64,000 bases of DNA, taken from contig OX465580.1 of assembly GCA_950022655.1 (NCBI GenBank), positions 97,730,797-97,794,796 of the forward strand. The letters run 5' to 3'. The position numbers and the translations under genes were made by a program. Shown here piece after piece: positions 1 through 12,053 of this stretch. This stretch comes from Alentia gelatinosa. Lineage: Eukaryota; Annelida; Polychaeta; Phyllodocida; Polynoidae. The stretch's first letter is position 1. Each line of letters opens with the position of its first letter. The notes beneath the pieces are model-generated. The model was not told the DNA's origin and searched no databases. It saw nothing but the letters and a program-made list of their open reading frames with translations.

Positions 1-106
1 GTCTACGATTTTGCACCTTCCCGATATGTCTCCGATATTGCTTTTTGTATCGGTGCCATATCGGAAGGTCTAAATTTCTATCGTAGTAGGTGGACGCCAG
101 GCCTAA
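1..106. mobile_element. Inverted-repeat element type A, right end (cut by window edge)
   Basis: Matches the right part of the complete copy at 20896-21176 nearly base for base, ending TATCGTAGTAGGTGGACGCC and then AGGCC-TAA. The left part lies outside the window. Confidence 0.8.
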
Positions 107-2399
107 AGGTCTATCTGAGGCCGACTGCCACCTGGCGTTGTGTTTGGTGTAGAGGCAAGATGGCAGACACACATCGTGATCGCAATGTGCCGAATATGAT
201 CCACGCATAAAACGTGATACAGGGAAGATTGTCGAATAGGCAAAAATATAAATGGTAAGAGCTTGCTCAATTAAGAAAAAATATAAATGGTAATTATCCA
301 TCGATGCCTATTCATAATGCATTGTATGCAGTTAGCTGAATCCCAGTAACCTCTTTCTGATATATCCTTTGTATCCTTCAAATTTGTCTTTAATGATCTT
401 AAGTATTTGCATTAAACAAACGATGCTACTGTTCCTGGAATCCCTGACCGTGGGGATTTTTTTAATTTTTTTTTTGGGGGGGGGGGGGGGGTGGGGGCTC
501 TATACAGGAGTTTATAGTATAGGATAGAGATTACAAGACAATTAGCAATAATGGATTTGTTTTCTCACACTATCTCGGGGTTAAGTTAGTTGTTGTATGC
601 TTGAGCATGTCTAACGGTTTCCATTGAACACAACACTTGTTATTAACTTACTGTTTTACAGTGACATTTCACACTTGTCTAATCTAACGACCAAACTCGA
701 TCTGTCACCTCTATATGAACATTCCCGTGTACATGAATGGAATGAGTGTTGGGTGTGCTAAGGTATTGGGAAGGAGTTGCCAAGTCGGCTCTTATGGAGG
801 AGAGATGCATGGTCAGGGATTTCCCGGGCGCTGGTCTCTTTTTTTTCTTAAATATCCACAATCAAGGTTAATCTCATGTTAAATCTCGAGGAATGTCTCC
901 AGCATAACGGGAGTTGCTGTAAAATGGAATGAGTGACGGGCTAGTTGTCGACTTGTCTATAAGTAATAAATGTTCCACTTCATTTACTCACCTCGCCATA
1001 TGTTATGAACAAGCAGCAAACAGTTGGGTCAACAACAGATGAACTTGAATTCAGAACGAGCCCGTTACGTTATACATACGTATATTGCAGATTTTGGGAA
1101 CTTTGAATATTTATGAACTGTGTACTGAGTTGGTATAGAGGAAAATTCTTCAAATCAAATGCTCTGTCATAACGATAAAAGAAAAAAATATACCCTCATA
1201 ATGGAGGTTGTATACTTTGCAAGTTTATGAAAAAATAAATACAGGTGTTCTTTAGTAGTTATGCATGCATGTCTTTGTGCACATGTATGCGCTTCGAACG
1301 AGTAGTTTCTAATGCTTCAAATCAAGGATAACATTCTTCCCGTTTTACCACTGTCCATGTTTTATACATGTACGTTATTCTTTTCAGGGGACAATAGTGA
1401 GCTACACCAGCTAGAATAAATGATGCATGTACTTACGTTAGCCCCTCCCCTTACTGCAAGTACTTCAAGTATAGAAGGTGCAGATTTCAAGTACATGTAT
1501 TGTTAATGATACCGATCCGATTGCACGCTTTAGTTTCTACACTAATTATGTGTGATTAGGCTTTGGTGACCATAAGAAAAAGAAACGCTGAAAACGTCAT
1601 CTGCTTTCTCTATTATCTGTTGGTGCATGTACAGGCACAGGAAGAATTGTGCCCAATCTGGCCAGGATCAGATACGAGAGTTGGCACCTAAACAGATATC
1701 CCTTACTATTAGATTGAGCACACTGCGTTAAGCGGTAAGGCTCATGGATAACTGACACTATATCACCCGTTTTTTATCATCCTGATAGTGATGTTTTTTG
1801 CAAGTAAGTTCTGATAGCGCATTAGCAAGTGTTTATGAAGAGTATTATCTTTGTTGTTGTGTGATATCTGCCTACACATGTAAGCACATGTACATTTGAA
1901 TAAAGGAACTACTTTGGAATAATTGAAATACAGAAATGTTATAATGGACTTTTCAGTAATTGTGGAAATGCAGTCAGATTTCATAAGATATATTTTACTC
2001 TTTAGTGTCACAAATCTGTTGATCATTTTTAGACATGTACTGTTAAAATTTCCTATCGTTCTACTTTTATACGGTTTATATACAGATGTATGCGGGTGTG
2101 ATGAACATATAATCCAAATGAACCATTATTTTTAGTAATCAAAAGAAATATACTTTTTTTGCATGGGTGTATATATATCATCCACTGTATGTTTTGAATT
2201 GATGAAAATAACTCTCGTCATATGATTGCAAAACCACTTCTCAAATCTGTGTATTTAGTAGGCTCTTAACTATGAGCCTTTTCAACCTTGTTTTTGTAAG
2301 TCAATATTTGGTGGTATTTTCTATCCTATGCATGTCAACACACTGAAATATGTATAAGCCATACGCATGCATGTGCGACCTATACACAGTCAGTATACG
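107..2399. other. Intergenic, no gene seen
   Basis: AT-rich sequence with scattered ACATGTAC-type words. Apart from a G run at 476-491, no feature can be supported. The short open frames here have no coding character. Confidence 0.7.
476..491. repeat. Homopolymer run of 16 G
   Basis: Preceded by a T-rich stretch and followed by TGGGGG. Confidence 0.95.
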
Positions 2400-3060
2400 T
2401 TTGCGGGTAACCACGTGTATACATTGTAAGTATACGAGTAATTTCGGGGCTAAGTACGAAGATTCGTGCTAGTCGTAGATGACCATTGGCAGGTTGGGAA
2501 CGCCACAGAAATAGGATCCACAGATGAACGCCCGTTTGGCCAGAGTGAGGACAGAACAAAGGCCGACTAAACGATTGTAGTCCAACACTTTGTTTAAACA
2601 TGCTGATGACCGTTCCAGCGTCCACAGACGGTAGACAAAGGACCCCAGATGGGTCCCTGCTCCACGAGAGCCCTACAGCACAGCCAAAGCCTTCAGCGTG
2701 CACCCTGGCAGCAGGCAGACAACTTGGTGTTGGGCATTTCGCGGGCAGATTAAATATCGTCTGCTCGATGCGCTGTTCGCGCGGGAAATCGCCGGTTAGA
2801 GTCGCTTCGGGGCCGACAAATATAGAGCCGCTGCTGCAGAGTCCAGCCCGAGGGGCAGTGACATCGAACCCACCTGGATGTGAAGACACATGACACCTGA
2901 CCGGCAGAGGGTCGCCTTTCACGGCCTATAAACATATCAGAGGAGCGCCAAGTGTGGCTGTGGGACGGCGCGTCGAGGAGCGCGGGACGCGACGCGACGC
3001 CGCCCGCCTCGCCACACTCCAGCCCCACGAGAATCAGGGGGGCTTTGTACGATCACGTCT
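2400..3060. other. GC-rich patch, no gene assigned
   Basis: GC- and CpG-rich relative to its flanks, including GCGACGCGACGCCGCC-like sequence near 2985-3005. Overlapping open frames on both strands are expected from composition. It could be a decayed exon or CpG island; no family is recognised. Confidence 0.35.
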
Positions 3061-5903
3061 GCCTGGCAGACTTCTCAGTTTCTTCACATTTTCGTCGGTG
3101 TAATTAAGGACACGATGCATGGGAACCCAGCTTTCTCCTGGTTCTCACTGTTTCGATAAAAAAAATCTGTGGTTCAAAATGCCTGTGTGGCGCCATCAGA
3201 CCATGGGAACATCAATCCAAAGGCTGCACTTTGGGTTGATGTTATATCTCAATGATAGCATCAATGAAACAATTTGTTTTCTATTTTTAGAGGAATTGTG
3301 GGCTATTCGAAATTTTATGAAAAAGTATCCTGCTGCAATATCCAATTAGAAAGGCGTTTGGAACCTGCCATACCGAGTAGTCAGACATAAATTCCTCTAT
3401 GGAGAGCTCGAGGACATGTATGACCTTGTATTCGTCTACTTTTAGTCTCAATGCCTTCTTACAAAATATTATGTAATTATATCTATCCATGCTCTATGTT
3501 CCTGATTCTTCTGAATATGACCAAATTTCGGCATCGTCCGTAGTCCGACCTCGTCTTGCACAGATCCGGTGCATTGCATGACTGAATAGTTTCCTGCTAG
3601 GACTTCAGTGTTAATGATCCATCACAACTAACCATTACCTTCAGTCTTGTTGTTCCATAAAGACTTCATAATGTATCTCTATCAACTCTGCAATTAATCA
3701 TCAGTCAGAATGTACATGAATGTGTAACTGCAATAGAGTGCAAGACAACGCCGTATGTAAGTGTCTCAAGGTAAATTTCCAATGAGTATTCTCTAAAGGT
3801 AAATTAGTTTTCTAAACTGTTATCTGAGAATGTTATTTATCAACCACAATTTTACATTCTAGATTTCAATTTCATGTGTTATCGAAAAATTCAGATATCA
3901 CCAGAACAAGAATTGAACAGACACATGTACATATACATGTATCATGAATATTCATAACTTTTAACAGTGTACATAGACATCAAGTTTATATTTCATAAGC
4001 ACAACTTAATCTTTGGAGACAATATGACAATGAACGAGTTACATAGATACAGAATACCTTAAACCTTTTTAGTTAAGGTTACAAACAAATCTGATGTTCA
4101 TATGTAAGGAGAAATGAGTACAAGGTATATGGAAATCTATACAATTAAAGCAGCTTACGGCCTCGGATAAACATCAAAAGCCGCGTTTGCAAACCGGATA
4201 TAGAATAGAGAAAGCCATATTCATATTAGTGTACATCTGCTTTCTTTACTGCATTGCTGGACCACGGAGTGTTCGGAAAGTGCATGGCAGGATGTTCCTA
4301 CGCAACTGATACCTTCTTCAGTAACAAAATAAATCACTTGTAGCATCATATAGGCAGACCTGTGAAGAACTGTGGGGTAAATTTGTGTTCTATACAGACT
4401 ATAAAATCAGTTAGTTCTGGTTGGACAATGTGCAATTCATTCCCCTGAGCCATATCTTGCAGAAAAGTGGTTAATCACAGGCTTGAAGAAGTTATACAAA
4501 AATTAAATCTCACACATCACAATCCAGTTTTGTAGTATGGTTGCCTAGACATGTCAGCAGTCAAGAGATCGGAACTACTTCAAATACTTAAAAGCCACAC
4601 ATGAACATACAATTTCTGAAAAATTATCGATTCACTTGCAATAACCTCACCATAAGAGAAATAATTCCATATGTGATACTGATAAACATAGCACATCCAG
4701 CTATACATTGGAATTAACACAGCTGCCAGATCCAGAAGTGGTATATGACGCAGTTAATGTAAATTATTGCAGGAGCGGCAGTTTTAACAGGATAGGCATA
4801 ACCCCTAAAATGAAAGTGGAGAGGACGAGGGGCAGCTAGGGGACTTTTCGTGTTTTTCATCTATTTCTTTAGTCAACATCAACAACGAAGAAAATATAAC
4901 TCCATGTTAGCTCCCTTATATATGGCTGGGAAAGCTGGGGCAGGGTGACCCATGAGTTATGAATTTTTATTATTTTTGTGTGTTTTACCCTGCAAGGACT
5001 TAGGCTTGTTCATCCTGTTTGGTTGTCCTCACAGCAACTTACAAGGAGGGCAGTTATCATCAAGGTGGTTGGGGGGAGGGGCGGTCAGCAAGGCGTGGTA
5101 CAGAAATCGTAGGCCTTTGCCTGTTCCTTAGACTGGCTCCCGTCTCTGCATCCTATGGCTACCCTCCTGGCTAGGATACAGGCCAGTCAGAGAAGGATAC
5201 ATACTATAATGCACTTTATTCTGATTGTGTTAAATCATTTAATGAATGTCCATAATCAAAGACTTGTGCAAGTCTACCTGTTCCTCTGTGTATGTTTACA
5301 AGGTATATACAAGGTACCAAATTCCCATACCCTTTCTCACCAACAAAGGTTGCTACACCCAGGGCTGGTGACCCTATTCTCAAATGACTCGTTGACCAGG
5401 GGTTTCTGCCCTACCAGCCAAGAGCTCCAACATTTGAGTTATCAGGTTAAGAGGCAGGAATCGGTGAGAAATTTACAGAAATATCTGACATTTATATCAC
5501 CAAGTTAGGTTCATTTAGCTAAGTCAAATCGCACCCCCCCCCCCCCCCCATGGGCAGTGGTACAAGAATCTTAGGGGAAGAAATCGCAAGGGTCCTTAAT
5601 ATTAGACATTTTGCACACATTCCTATTTTATTTCATTGCAAACTGTTTTCATTTCTTATTGAATCTATGTTATGGATGAAACATCAGTTCTAAATAGAAT
5701 CTTAATGTGTTGCCATCACTGTCAGTTTTATTATTCCTCTCAAATTGTAATTTCTTACATAGCCATACAAAGCGAAATCATAGCCATACATAGCAAATAT
5801 TGTGGCTATATTCTATCCATCTCATAAAAAGTTATAATCTGTGATTTAAAATTATACACATTGTTTGGTCTTTCATTTATTGTTCTCTTCATTCGGTCTT
5901 GCA
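3061..5903. other. Intergenic, no gene seen
   Basis: AT-rich. A 16-C run at 5534-5549 is the only clear structure. The 117-codon plus-strand frame at 5155-5508 has no recognisable motif and is not called as a gene. Confidence 0.65.
5534..5549. repeat. Homopolymer run of 16 C
   Basis: Uninterrupted C run, preceded by GCA and followed by ATGGG. Confidence 0.95.
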
Positions 5904-5906
5904 TAA

Positions 5907-6149
5907 ACCTCGTTTACATTGGCCGACTATTTGGCACCGACCTTACAGTCGGGAACCGCCGATAGATTATTTTGGTATACCGACACCAGATTGGTGAATG
6001 GAAACGAAGCTTGCAGACAGGACTCACAAATTGATTTGGTCTAGATTATACCTTGAATATACAGTAGAATCAGTATATAAAATGCACCCTCACCAGGTAG
6101 GCTAACTCAAAAAATCTCCGCTGTTTTCGTCGGCCAATGGAGAAGAGGT
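5907..6149. mobile_element. Inverted-repeat element type F (about 243 bp)
   Basis: Left end ACCTCGTTTACATTGGCCGA; the right end is its imperfect reverse complement (TCGGCCAATGGAGAAGAGGT). TAA precedes the left end and TATAAG follows the right end. The interior repeats CCGAC/GTCGG words like types A-E. No coding capacity. Confidence 0.6.
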
Positions 6150-6534
6150 TATAAGTGGCTCATACTGGTCAGTAAACAATGCGCACGTTTTGCTGAAATT
6201 ACAGACTGATATATTACCAAGAAAGATGTGTTCCTTTCTCATTTTAGCCACTAGAATAGCAAGAAACAAATAGCAAATGGATAAAAGACGCTTCCTATTG
6301 AATTTGTCTCTGATATAACACCAGATAGAGTTAAAAGCCGTTTAATTTACAATCTATATAAGAAGTCACAACTCACAAACGGACTTTGTCCTGTAGTATA
6401 TCGTATACGTGTATTTTGGCATAGCCTTTTTTCATTACCCCTAATCCCGCAACACAAGAGTAGAAAGCAGAGTTTGGGCAAATAAAATCTATTTTAATTT
6501 TATGAGCGAGAATAGAAGATATTAATACGTGATA

Positions 6535-6745
6535 GTAATATCTTAAAGATAATAATATACATATGGTAGATATGTTATATTATATGATAACATATTGGTA
6601 GATATGATACATATTTGGTAATATGGTATATGGTATACATGAAGTAGATGTGATACCGTATAAGGTATTACATATGGTGATATGTAATAATAGAATACAT
6701 ATTGATATACATGTATAAAGTATTATGGTATATATGAATATACAA
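6535..6745. repeat. AT-rich cryptic repeat of ATATGGTA-like words
   Basis: Dense, irregular recurrence of ATATGGTA, GGTATA and TACATAT. Low-complexity DNA with no fixed period, just downstream (in element orientation) of the non-LTR element at 6939. Confidence 0.6.
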
Positions 6746-6938
6746 TGTGTATAAAATAGCCAAAAAATCCATGAAAGGAAGTGGCGTGGAGGGTGGGATA
6801 AAAAGTTTAGTCATTTGTTAATAGATTTGATAAGCGAGTCATTAACCTGAGTGGCACTCGACACTCGGATGTAGCTCCTGTGAGCGTTTGAGCGCCACCC
6901 CCTGTATCTCTGGATGGACAGTTCGGGGACCCCGGCCT

Positions 6939-8195
6939 TTTTTTAATATTTTTTTTTTAAGTTTTTATTTCATTCTGTTACTACAGATCTTCCATGAAAT
7001 ATTGGCGCACAATTGCATTGAGTAGTTACATGAGTAAAGGTCACCAGGTAAACATATTTACATTGTGTGAAAAAGGATGAGTTGTTGATTGATTGAGAGT
7101 ATGCTCATAGAGTACATTCGTGGTGTACAGCAGTCCACCTTACATTACAAGTATTACAACACCATTCTTAGTAAGTCCCTTTTTACCATGGCTTTGAATT
7201 CAGCCTTAGATTTCGCTCGCTGTGTATTGACAGGTAGTTGGTTCCAAGCAGCCTTTCCACGATAAGCGGGGCTATTCTTGTATCCATTTGTTTTGAACCT
7301 GTATTCAACCAGTTTGACTTTGGCATCACTTCTCGTGCCTCGCATGGTTGGGTCGATGTATGCTTCATTTTTAGACCGTTTGTACTCTATACTCATTAGT
7401 TGGCGCAGCCTACGCATCTCATTGTTACAACTCGTGTGCAATTCTTCCACACCCATACATCTAATCCTCAAGGCCCTGTTCTGTAGCCGCTGCAATTTAT
7501 CAGTCGCCGATCTGCTGGCTCCGTCATAAAGAAAGCACGCATATTCCATCACGGGCCGTATAGTATTAGATATATTAACTTAGCCACGTCTGCTGACACC
7601 CTATTTCTCAGTTTTTGAAGCTTGTATAACCTCGCGTTTACCAGTTTCTGAACAGATTTCATGTGTTCGTTCAGATTTAGTGCCGCGTCAAGACTCACTC
7701 CAAGATATCTATAACTAGTACAGGTTGGAAGTATTTTACCATTGCATGAGATACTTAGAGGCTCCAATCTTTTTACCCTCGGTCTGGTGCCATACCAGCA
7801 CGACCTCGTTTTGTCCGTATTGATAGTGAGAGCGTTACTTTCACACCAGTGGTTAATATGCGTGATTGCAGATTGCAGACAGAATGCAGCTATCAAACTA
7901 TTCCGATTCGAGTTATAGAGTACAAGGTCATCCGCATACTGGATATTGACACAATCTTTTACTTCGATACACATGTCGTTAACATATAGGATAAACAACA
8001 GTGGGCCCAGCACCGACCCCTGGGGGACCCCGAAAGTTACATCCACAGTATCAGACGACACTCCATTTACCACTGTGACCTGTTTTCTTTCATGCAGATA
8101 GTTGCTGACCCACAGAAGTACATCGTCTGGCAGTAGGAAAATAGACCTTAATTTTTTCAGAAGTAGTTCATGTGGAACACAGTCTGGAAGGCCTG
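6939..8195 (-). pseudogene. Non-LTR retrotransposon, 5'-truncated, frameshifted RT
   Basis: Jockey/CR1-like reverse transcriptase. The minus-strand frame from 8192 reads DCVPHELLLKKL, then FGVPQGSVLGPLLF, then the catalytic QYADD, then the thumb region (RYLGVSLD). A single-base frameshift near 7570 moves the remainder (TIRPVMEYACFLYDG onward, 7552-7154) into another frame. The end of the coding region is followed by a short 3' UTR with AATAAA and an A-rich tail (minus strand, 6960-6939). The endonuclease and N-terminal RT are absent. Upstream it meets the DIRS element at about 8191. This copy is dead. Confidence 0.85.
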
Positions 8196-8218
8196 AGTGG
8201 CCGCGGCCTTTCTCAGGC
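8191..8218. repeat. Perfect short hairpin at the junction of two retroelements
   Basis: GCCTGAG (8191-8197) and CTCAGGC (8212-8218) pair around a palindromic GGCCGCGGCC core (8199-8208). It sits exactly where the DIRS recombinase is cut off and the non-LTR element begins. Confidence 0.7.
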
Positions 8219-9044
8219 TGTGTACCGATACGTTTTAGCCGGGATCCCCGCCAAGGCCGTTAGCCTGTCCCATTCCTTGGTCAGCGACCGGGTCGTTATC
8301 GGGGACCGATCGTCGTTCATCAGGAACGGGTCTCGGTCGCTAGACGTGGGTACGGCCGCGACCATTGCTCTTATAGCTCGTAGTGGACAAGAGCTCCGGT
8401 CGGGAAACGGCTGGAGAGTCACGTACTTCTCCTCTCCAACACACTGGAGGTTCTTTGCCGCCTTTATACGGATGGTGACGTGACCTGACGTGACTTTCAC
8501 GTCGCCGCGAGTGAGGTGTCTCTCCGGGTCGAACCCTCGGACCGATGGTGGGGCGACCTCGCTCTGCCGCAGGGCTGCGAAGAACATAAGTAGGCATGCT
8601 GCTCTCGTGGATCGGTCGAGGGGCGTGGCCGTTAGTCTGCCGAGGACGCCCCTCAACGCCTCCATTGGGATGGGCGGCTTGATGTTCGGTTTGTACGACT
8701 TGTCCCTCTTCATCAGGTCGATGGCCCTCTTTATCCTCGCGTCCTCGGTCGCCACAACGTTGCCCCCGGACAGGCGCAGGTGCGACCGTAGGTGCGACAG
8801 ATGGTTGGCCACGGTCGCCGGCGAGGGGGCATGGTCGCTCACGTACTCTAGGTAGGAGGTGATGAGGCTGCTGTGGATCCGTACCCATCCTCCGGCAGAA
8901 CGCGATGTAAGTCGATACGGCGCTCCGCTGGTTCGCGACCGTGCCGGGGGCATGCGCCGCAGCTTGCCGCTCAGATGCCCTCTGCTGGAGACAACGTAGC
9001 ACCGGATCTCCAGGAGAGCCGGAGGACAGGCACGAATGAGGCAT
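8213..9044 (-). pseudogene. DIRS-element tyrosine recombinase, frameshifted and truncated
   Basis: The N-terminal core-binding part is in one frame (GTVANQRSAVSTYIAFCRR, before about 8880). The rest is in a second frame (SSLITSYLEYVSDHAPSPAT onward, from 8870 to 8213), so there is one frameshift. The box I arginine is present in AALRQSEV. The frame stops right after GIPAKTYRYTA, where the HxxR motif and nucleophile Tyr should follow. Those residues are missing, so it cannot be catalytic. Confidence 0.8.
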
Positions 9045-10776
9045 GATTACAAGGCACGACAGACATGAGGTTATGCAGTGACATGTAATGTACAGCTTTA
9101 TTATTGTCCTTGGAGGTGAGGTGCGACCGGCTGAGGGCGTCGGCGACCGAGTTGAGGACTCCCGGGATGTGGGTGTACAGGAGGTCCACCTGCAACTTAG
9201 CCTGGACCATCCAGGCCTGACGTGCGCACTCGGCGAGGACTCGGTTGGGTGCCCGCCCCGACGTCAGTGCCTGCACGGTCCCCATGTTGTCGCAAAACAC
9301 CTCCACCCTCGTGCCCCGGTCTCGGTCCGTCAAGAACGTGTTGAGGGCGTAGATCGTGTTGAGGGCCTCCAGCTCCGATATGCATTCCACCGGGTCCCCG
9401 ACTGGGCAGACCTGTCCGGAGTAGGCGAGGCGACCATCAGTGCCCCCGACTCCAGAGAGGCACGCATCCACGGTGATACATTTGGTCGGGGCGCCCCTGG
9501 GGATCAAGGCACGCCCATTCCAGCCGTCAGCGAACCTGGAGAACCAGTCAAGGTCCTGCCGTATGTCTGACGAGACGTTGATGTAGAATCCGGACATGCC
9601 TCGCAGGGCCTCGAGCAGCTTGCTGACGAATGCCCTTGCCGGCCGGATACACTTCGCGACGTGCAGAATTTTTCCCAGCACGGACTGCAGTTACCGCTTC
9701 GTGAGGGAGCGTTTCTGGGATACGGCCGCGACGTGCTGCCGCACATCCTGTAGCTTATCTTCGGGGACCGACAGAGTCATGTTCACGGCATCGATATCGA
9801 TCCCCAGCCAGCGGACCACCTGGGACAGCTCCTGGGCTTTGTCCCGGGCCTCGGGGAGACCCAGTTCGCGGAAGAGCTCCCGGGCGGTCGCGAAGTCCGC
9901 CGCGGCTTTTTCTTTTGTCGGTGAGATGATGATCAGGTCGTCGAGGTACATGGCCCCCTCGACCCCCTTGCCGGCCAGAATCTCCACGATGGTATCCGCC
10001 ACGCACTGCATGTGGTACGAGGACGCGCAGGCACCGAACGGCATGGCCGTATCACAGTAATACCCGCCGTCCCACATGAAGCACAGGAGAGGCCAGTAGA
10101 GGGGGTCGCACCGGAAGTTCTTGTATGCCCTCGCGATGTCGATGGAGGCCATGTAGCTCGAGGGACCCGACCTCAGGAGACGTGAGACGAACCCGTCGAT
10201 GGTAGGGAGGCTGTGCTCCCTCTCCTCCCCGTAGACCGAGTTCTTCATTAAGAGGGCATTGACACTCTGTTGCTGCGGGAACGTCACGTCCGTTATCACC
10301 CTCTGGGCATCGGAGTCCCGTTTCTCCTGGGACATCAGGGGAGAAACATGGCACCACGGGCTGAACGGGGCATCGGAGAACGGTCCCAGCAGGTTCGAGA
10401 ACGATAGCTCCTTTTCAACAAAATGCCCTACCTCGGTCGGGTATCCAGTGGCGCTAGGGTGATGAGGCACCCCCCTGGTGTCCGTCGCAGGACCGAGGTA
10501 TCCTAGGGGGAAGCCGTAGCGTATGAAACCCAGTAGTTCCTGCTTCCCCCTCATCCCTGTGAGGTATTTCTCCCACGCCCGTAGCCGTAGGTCCGTGGGG
10601 AGAGTTATTTTGCTACACATCGCGTTGGGCAGCCCCGTGGCCCGTACAGCCTCGTAGGTGTGGCCGTGCGCCGCCGGGGCGCTCTCGTGGATCCGCGGCC
10701 ATTCCGCCCGCCGATGTGTCCTGAATCCCTCCGAGTCCGTACGAGTCCCGGCGGCAACAATCCCGGTCTGACACAC
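8971..10776 (-). pseudogene. DIRS-element reverse transcriptase-RNase H with internal stop
   Basis: RT part (10776-9694): SIDIARAYKNF with catalytic Asp about residue 213 from the first codon, AMPFGACASS, and MYLDD at 276-280 (YLDD, the DIRS-type form of YxDD). A TAA at 9693-9691 interrupts TKR*LQSVLGK where family members read through, most simply a Gln codon mutated to stop. RNase H part (9690-8971): ITVDACLSG, ISELEA, FCDNMG and SVADAL carry the expected acidic residues. The frame is open slightly upstream of 10776, so the true start is unclear. Between Gag and RT (11130-10776) there is no convincing frame. Confidence 0.85.
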
Positions 10777-11129
10777 CTCCTTGAGTCCGGGGTTGAGGTA
10801 GGTGTGGCCCCGTCCTCGGTCCTATGCTAGGTCGTGCCCGGGTGGGGGATGCCCACCGGGCCTGCCACGTGGTCCCGTGGAGCCATGTTGTTATTGTTTT
10901 GCACCCCCTCCCCGTCACTTGGGGGAGTCCACACTCGCTCGGTGACGTCACGTGTCCGAGCGGCCTCACGTGGGGGAACTCCGACCGGGGGGCGGCCACT
11001 GACCACCTGTGCCCACGTAGCCGGAGGCGGTTTCCTGTACCGTGTTGTTTCGCGTGGGGACGGCTGTGTTGACCCCGGGAGCCCGGGTGGGGGGCACACG
11101 TGTACATCCTGTAGTCGGGTGCGCTCGGA

Positions 11130-12050
11130 TCACTCTCGGGATGCACCGTGGCCGTTTTTTGCCGGCTGCGGAAGTCCGTGTTGGTACAGGGCATCCGGTC
11201 CAGGGTCGGCCGCCCTCATCGTGTATCCGGCCTGTGGGGTGTATATGGCCTGCTGCACGCGGCATGTTGTTTGAGGGGCTACCGGCTGGGACTCGTACCC
11301 CATGGTGTACCCCAGCTTCCGATTGCAGGCATGGAGGGAGTGCCCGCACTGTTTTCCGACAGAATCACAGAATGAGCATATATGTACCCATTTAACGGGC
11401 CCGTCCTCGTGCCCGCTTCTGTGCCTGCACCCCCTCTCCGAATTGAACTGCCGGCATGGCAGCTCCCTGGCCCGGTTTTTTCCTCCGTTGTCCGGTCCGG
11501 CCGACTGGGTCGATGTCGTTATAGCGAGCCGGACTCGCTCCTCTTGTATCAAACCGTAGTCAGACCAGCTAAGCCTCCCGGCCTCAATCTGGTCAAACAC
11601 AAACTGGCTCCACCGCCTAACCCCGGCCCACGGTCGAGACTGGGCGTCGATGGACACCTGGTGGAGGTGCTTAAACATGTGCTCGCGGTCCGCGGGCTCC
11701 ACGGCTCGGTCGTCCCCCAGCAGACCGATGAATGCGCTAACATACTCCATCGGCCCTAGGGACCCCCTCACCTCCAGCTTCTGCGATAATGTATATACGG
11801 CCTCACGGTCAACAAACATATACGGCTTAGATGTTAACCTAGAAATGTTCAGATCCGAATGGAGCTGACCCGCCGTCCTGTCGTGCTTGATGGCCTCACT
11901 TGATGGTCCAATACTCGTGGAGTATGCGGTGCCGCGAGCAGCGTTGGGCCAAAAATAGCGGAGAAAATTAGAATGCGTCTGAGCGGAGTGAAGCGCAGGA
12001 AGAGAGTGAGAGAGATTGTGAGAGCGTGCTTCACCACGTGACCTAATAGT
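11130..12050 (-). pseudogene. DIRS-element Gag-like frame
   Basis: Open from a TGA at 12053 to the stop at 11130 (306 codons). The recognisable part begins near NAARGTAYSTS and continues through SKPYMFVDRE. A cysteine/histidine cluster follows: CRQFNSERGCRHRSGH then HICSFCDSVGKQCGH. It resembles the zinc-binding motif C-terminal in Gag of DIRS/Ngaro-like elements. This frame is intact, but the start codon is uncertain (an ATG is present at 11819). Structural RNA-binding protein by family inference. Confidence 0.65.
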
Positions 12051-12053
12051 TCA

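Larger units (their letters stand above)
8191..12053 (-). mobile_element. DIRS-type tyrosine-recombinase retrotransposon, degenerate
   Basis: GC-rich block read entirely on the minus strand in the order Gag (12050-11130), RT-RNase H (10776-8971), tyrosine recombinase (9044-8213). Such elements integrate with a tyrosine recombinase instead of an integrase (family knowledge). This copy has a nonsense codon in pol, a frameshift in the recombinase and a recombinase lacking its C-terminal catalytic half. Terminal repeats are not visible, so both ends may be lost. The sharp compositional contrast with flanking AT-rich DNA marks its extent. Confidence 0.85.

Noticed and set aside
2380..3028. Overlapping 90-180 codon frames on both strands
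   Set aside because: They coincide with a GC-rich patch, lack motifs and have no splice-compatible structure; composition explains them.
10613..11194. 193-codon minus-strand frame between Gag and RT
   Set aside because: Out of frame with both retroelement genes, arginine/proline-rich shadow of GC-rich sequence without domain motifs.
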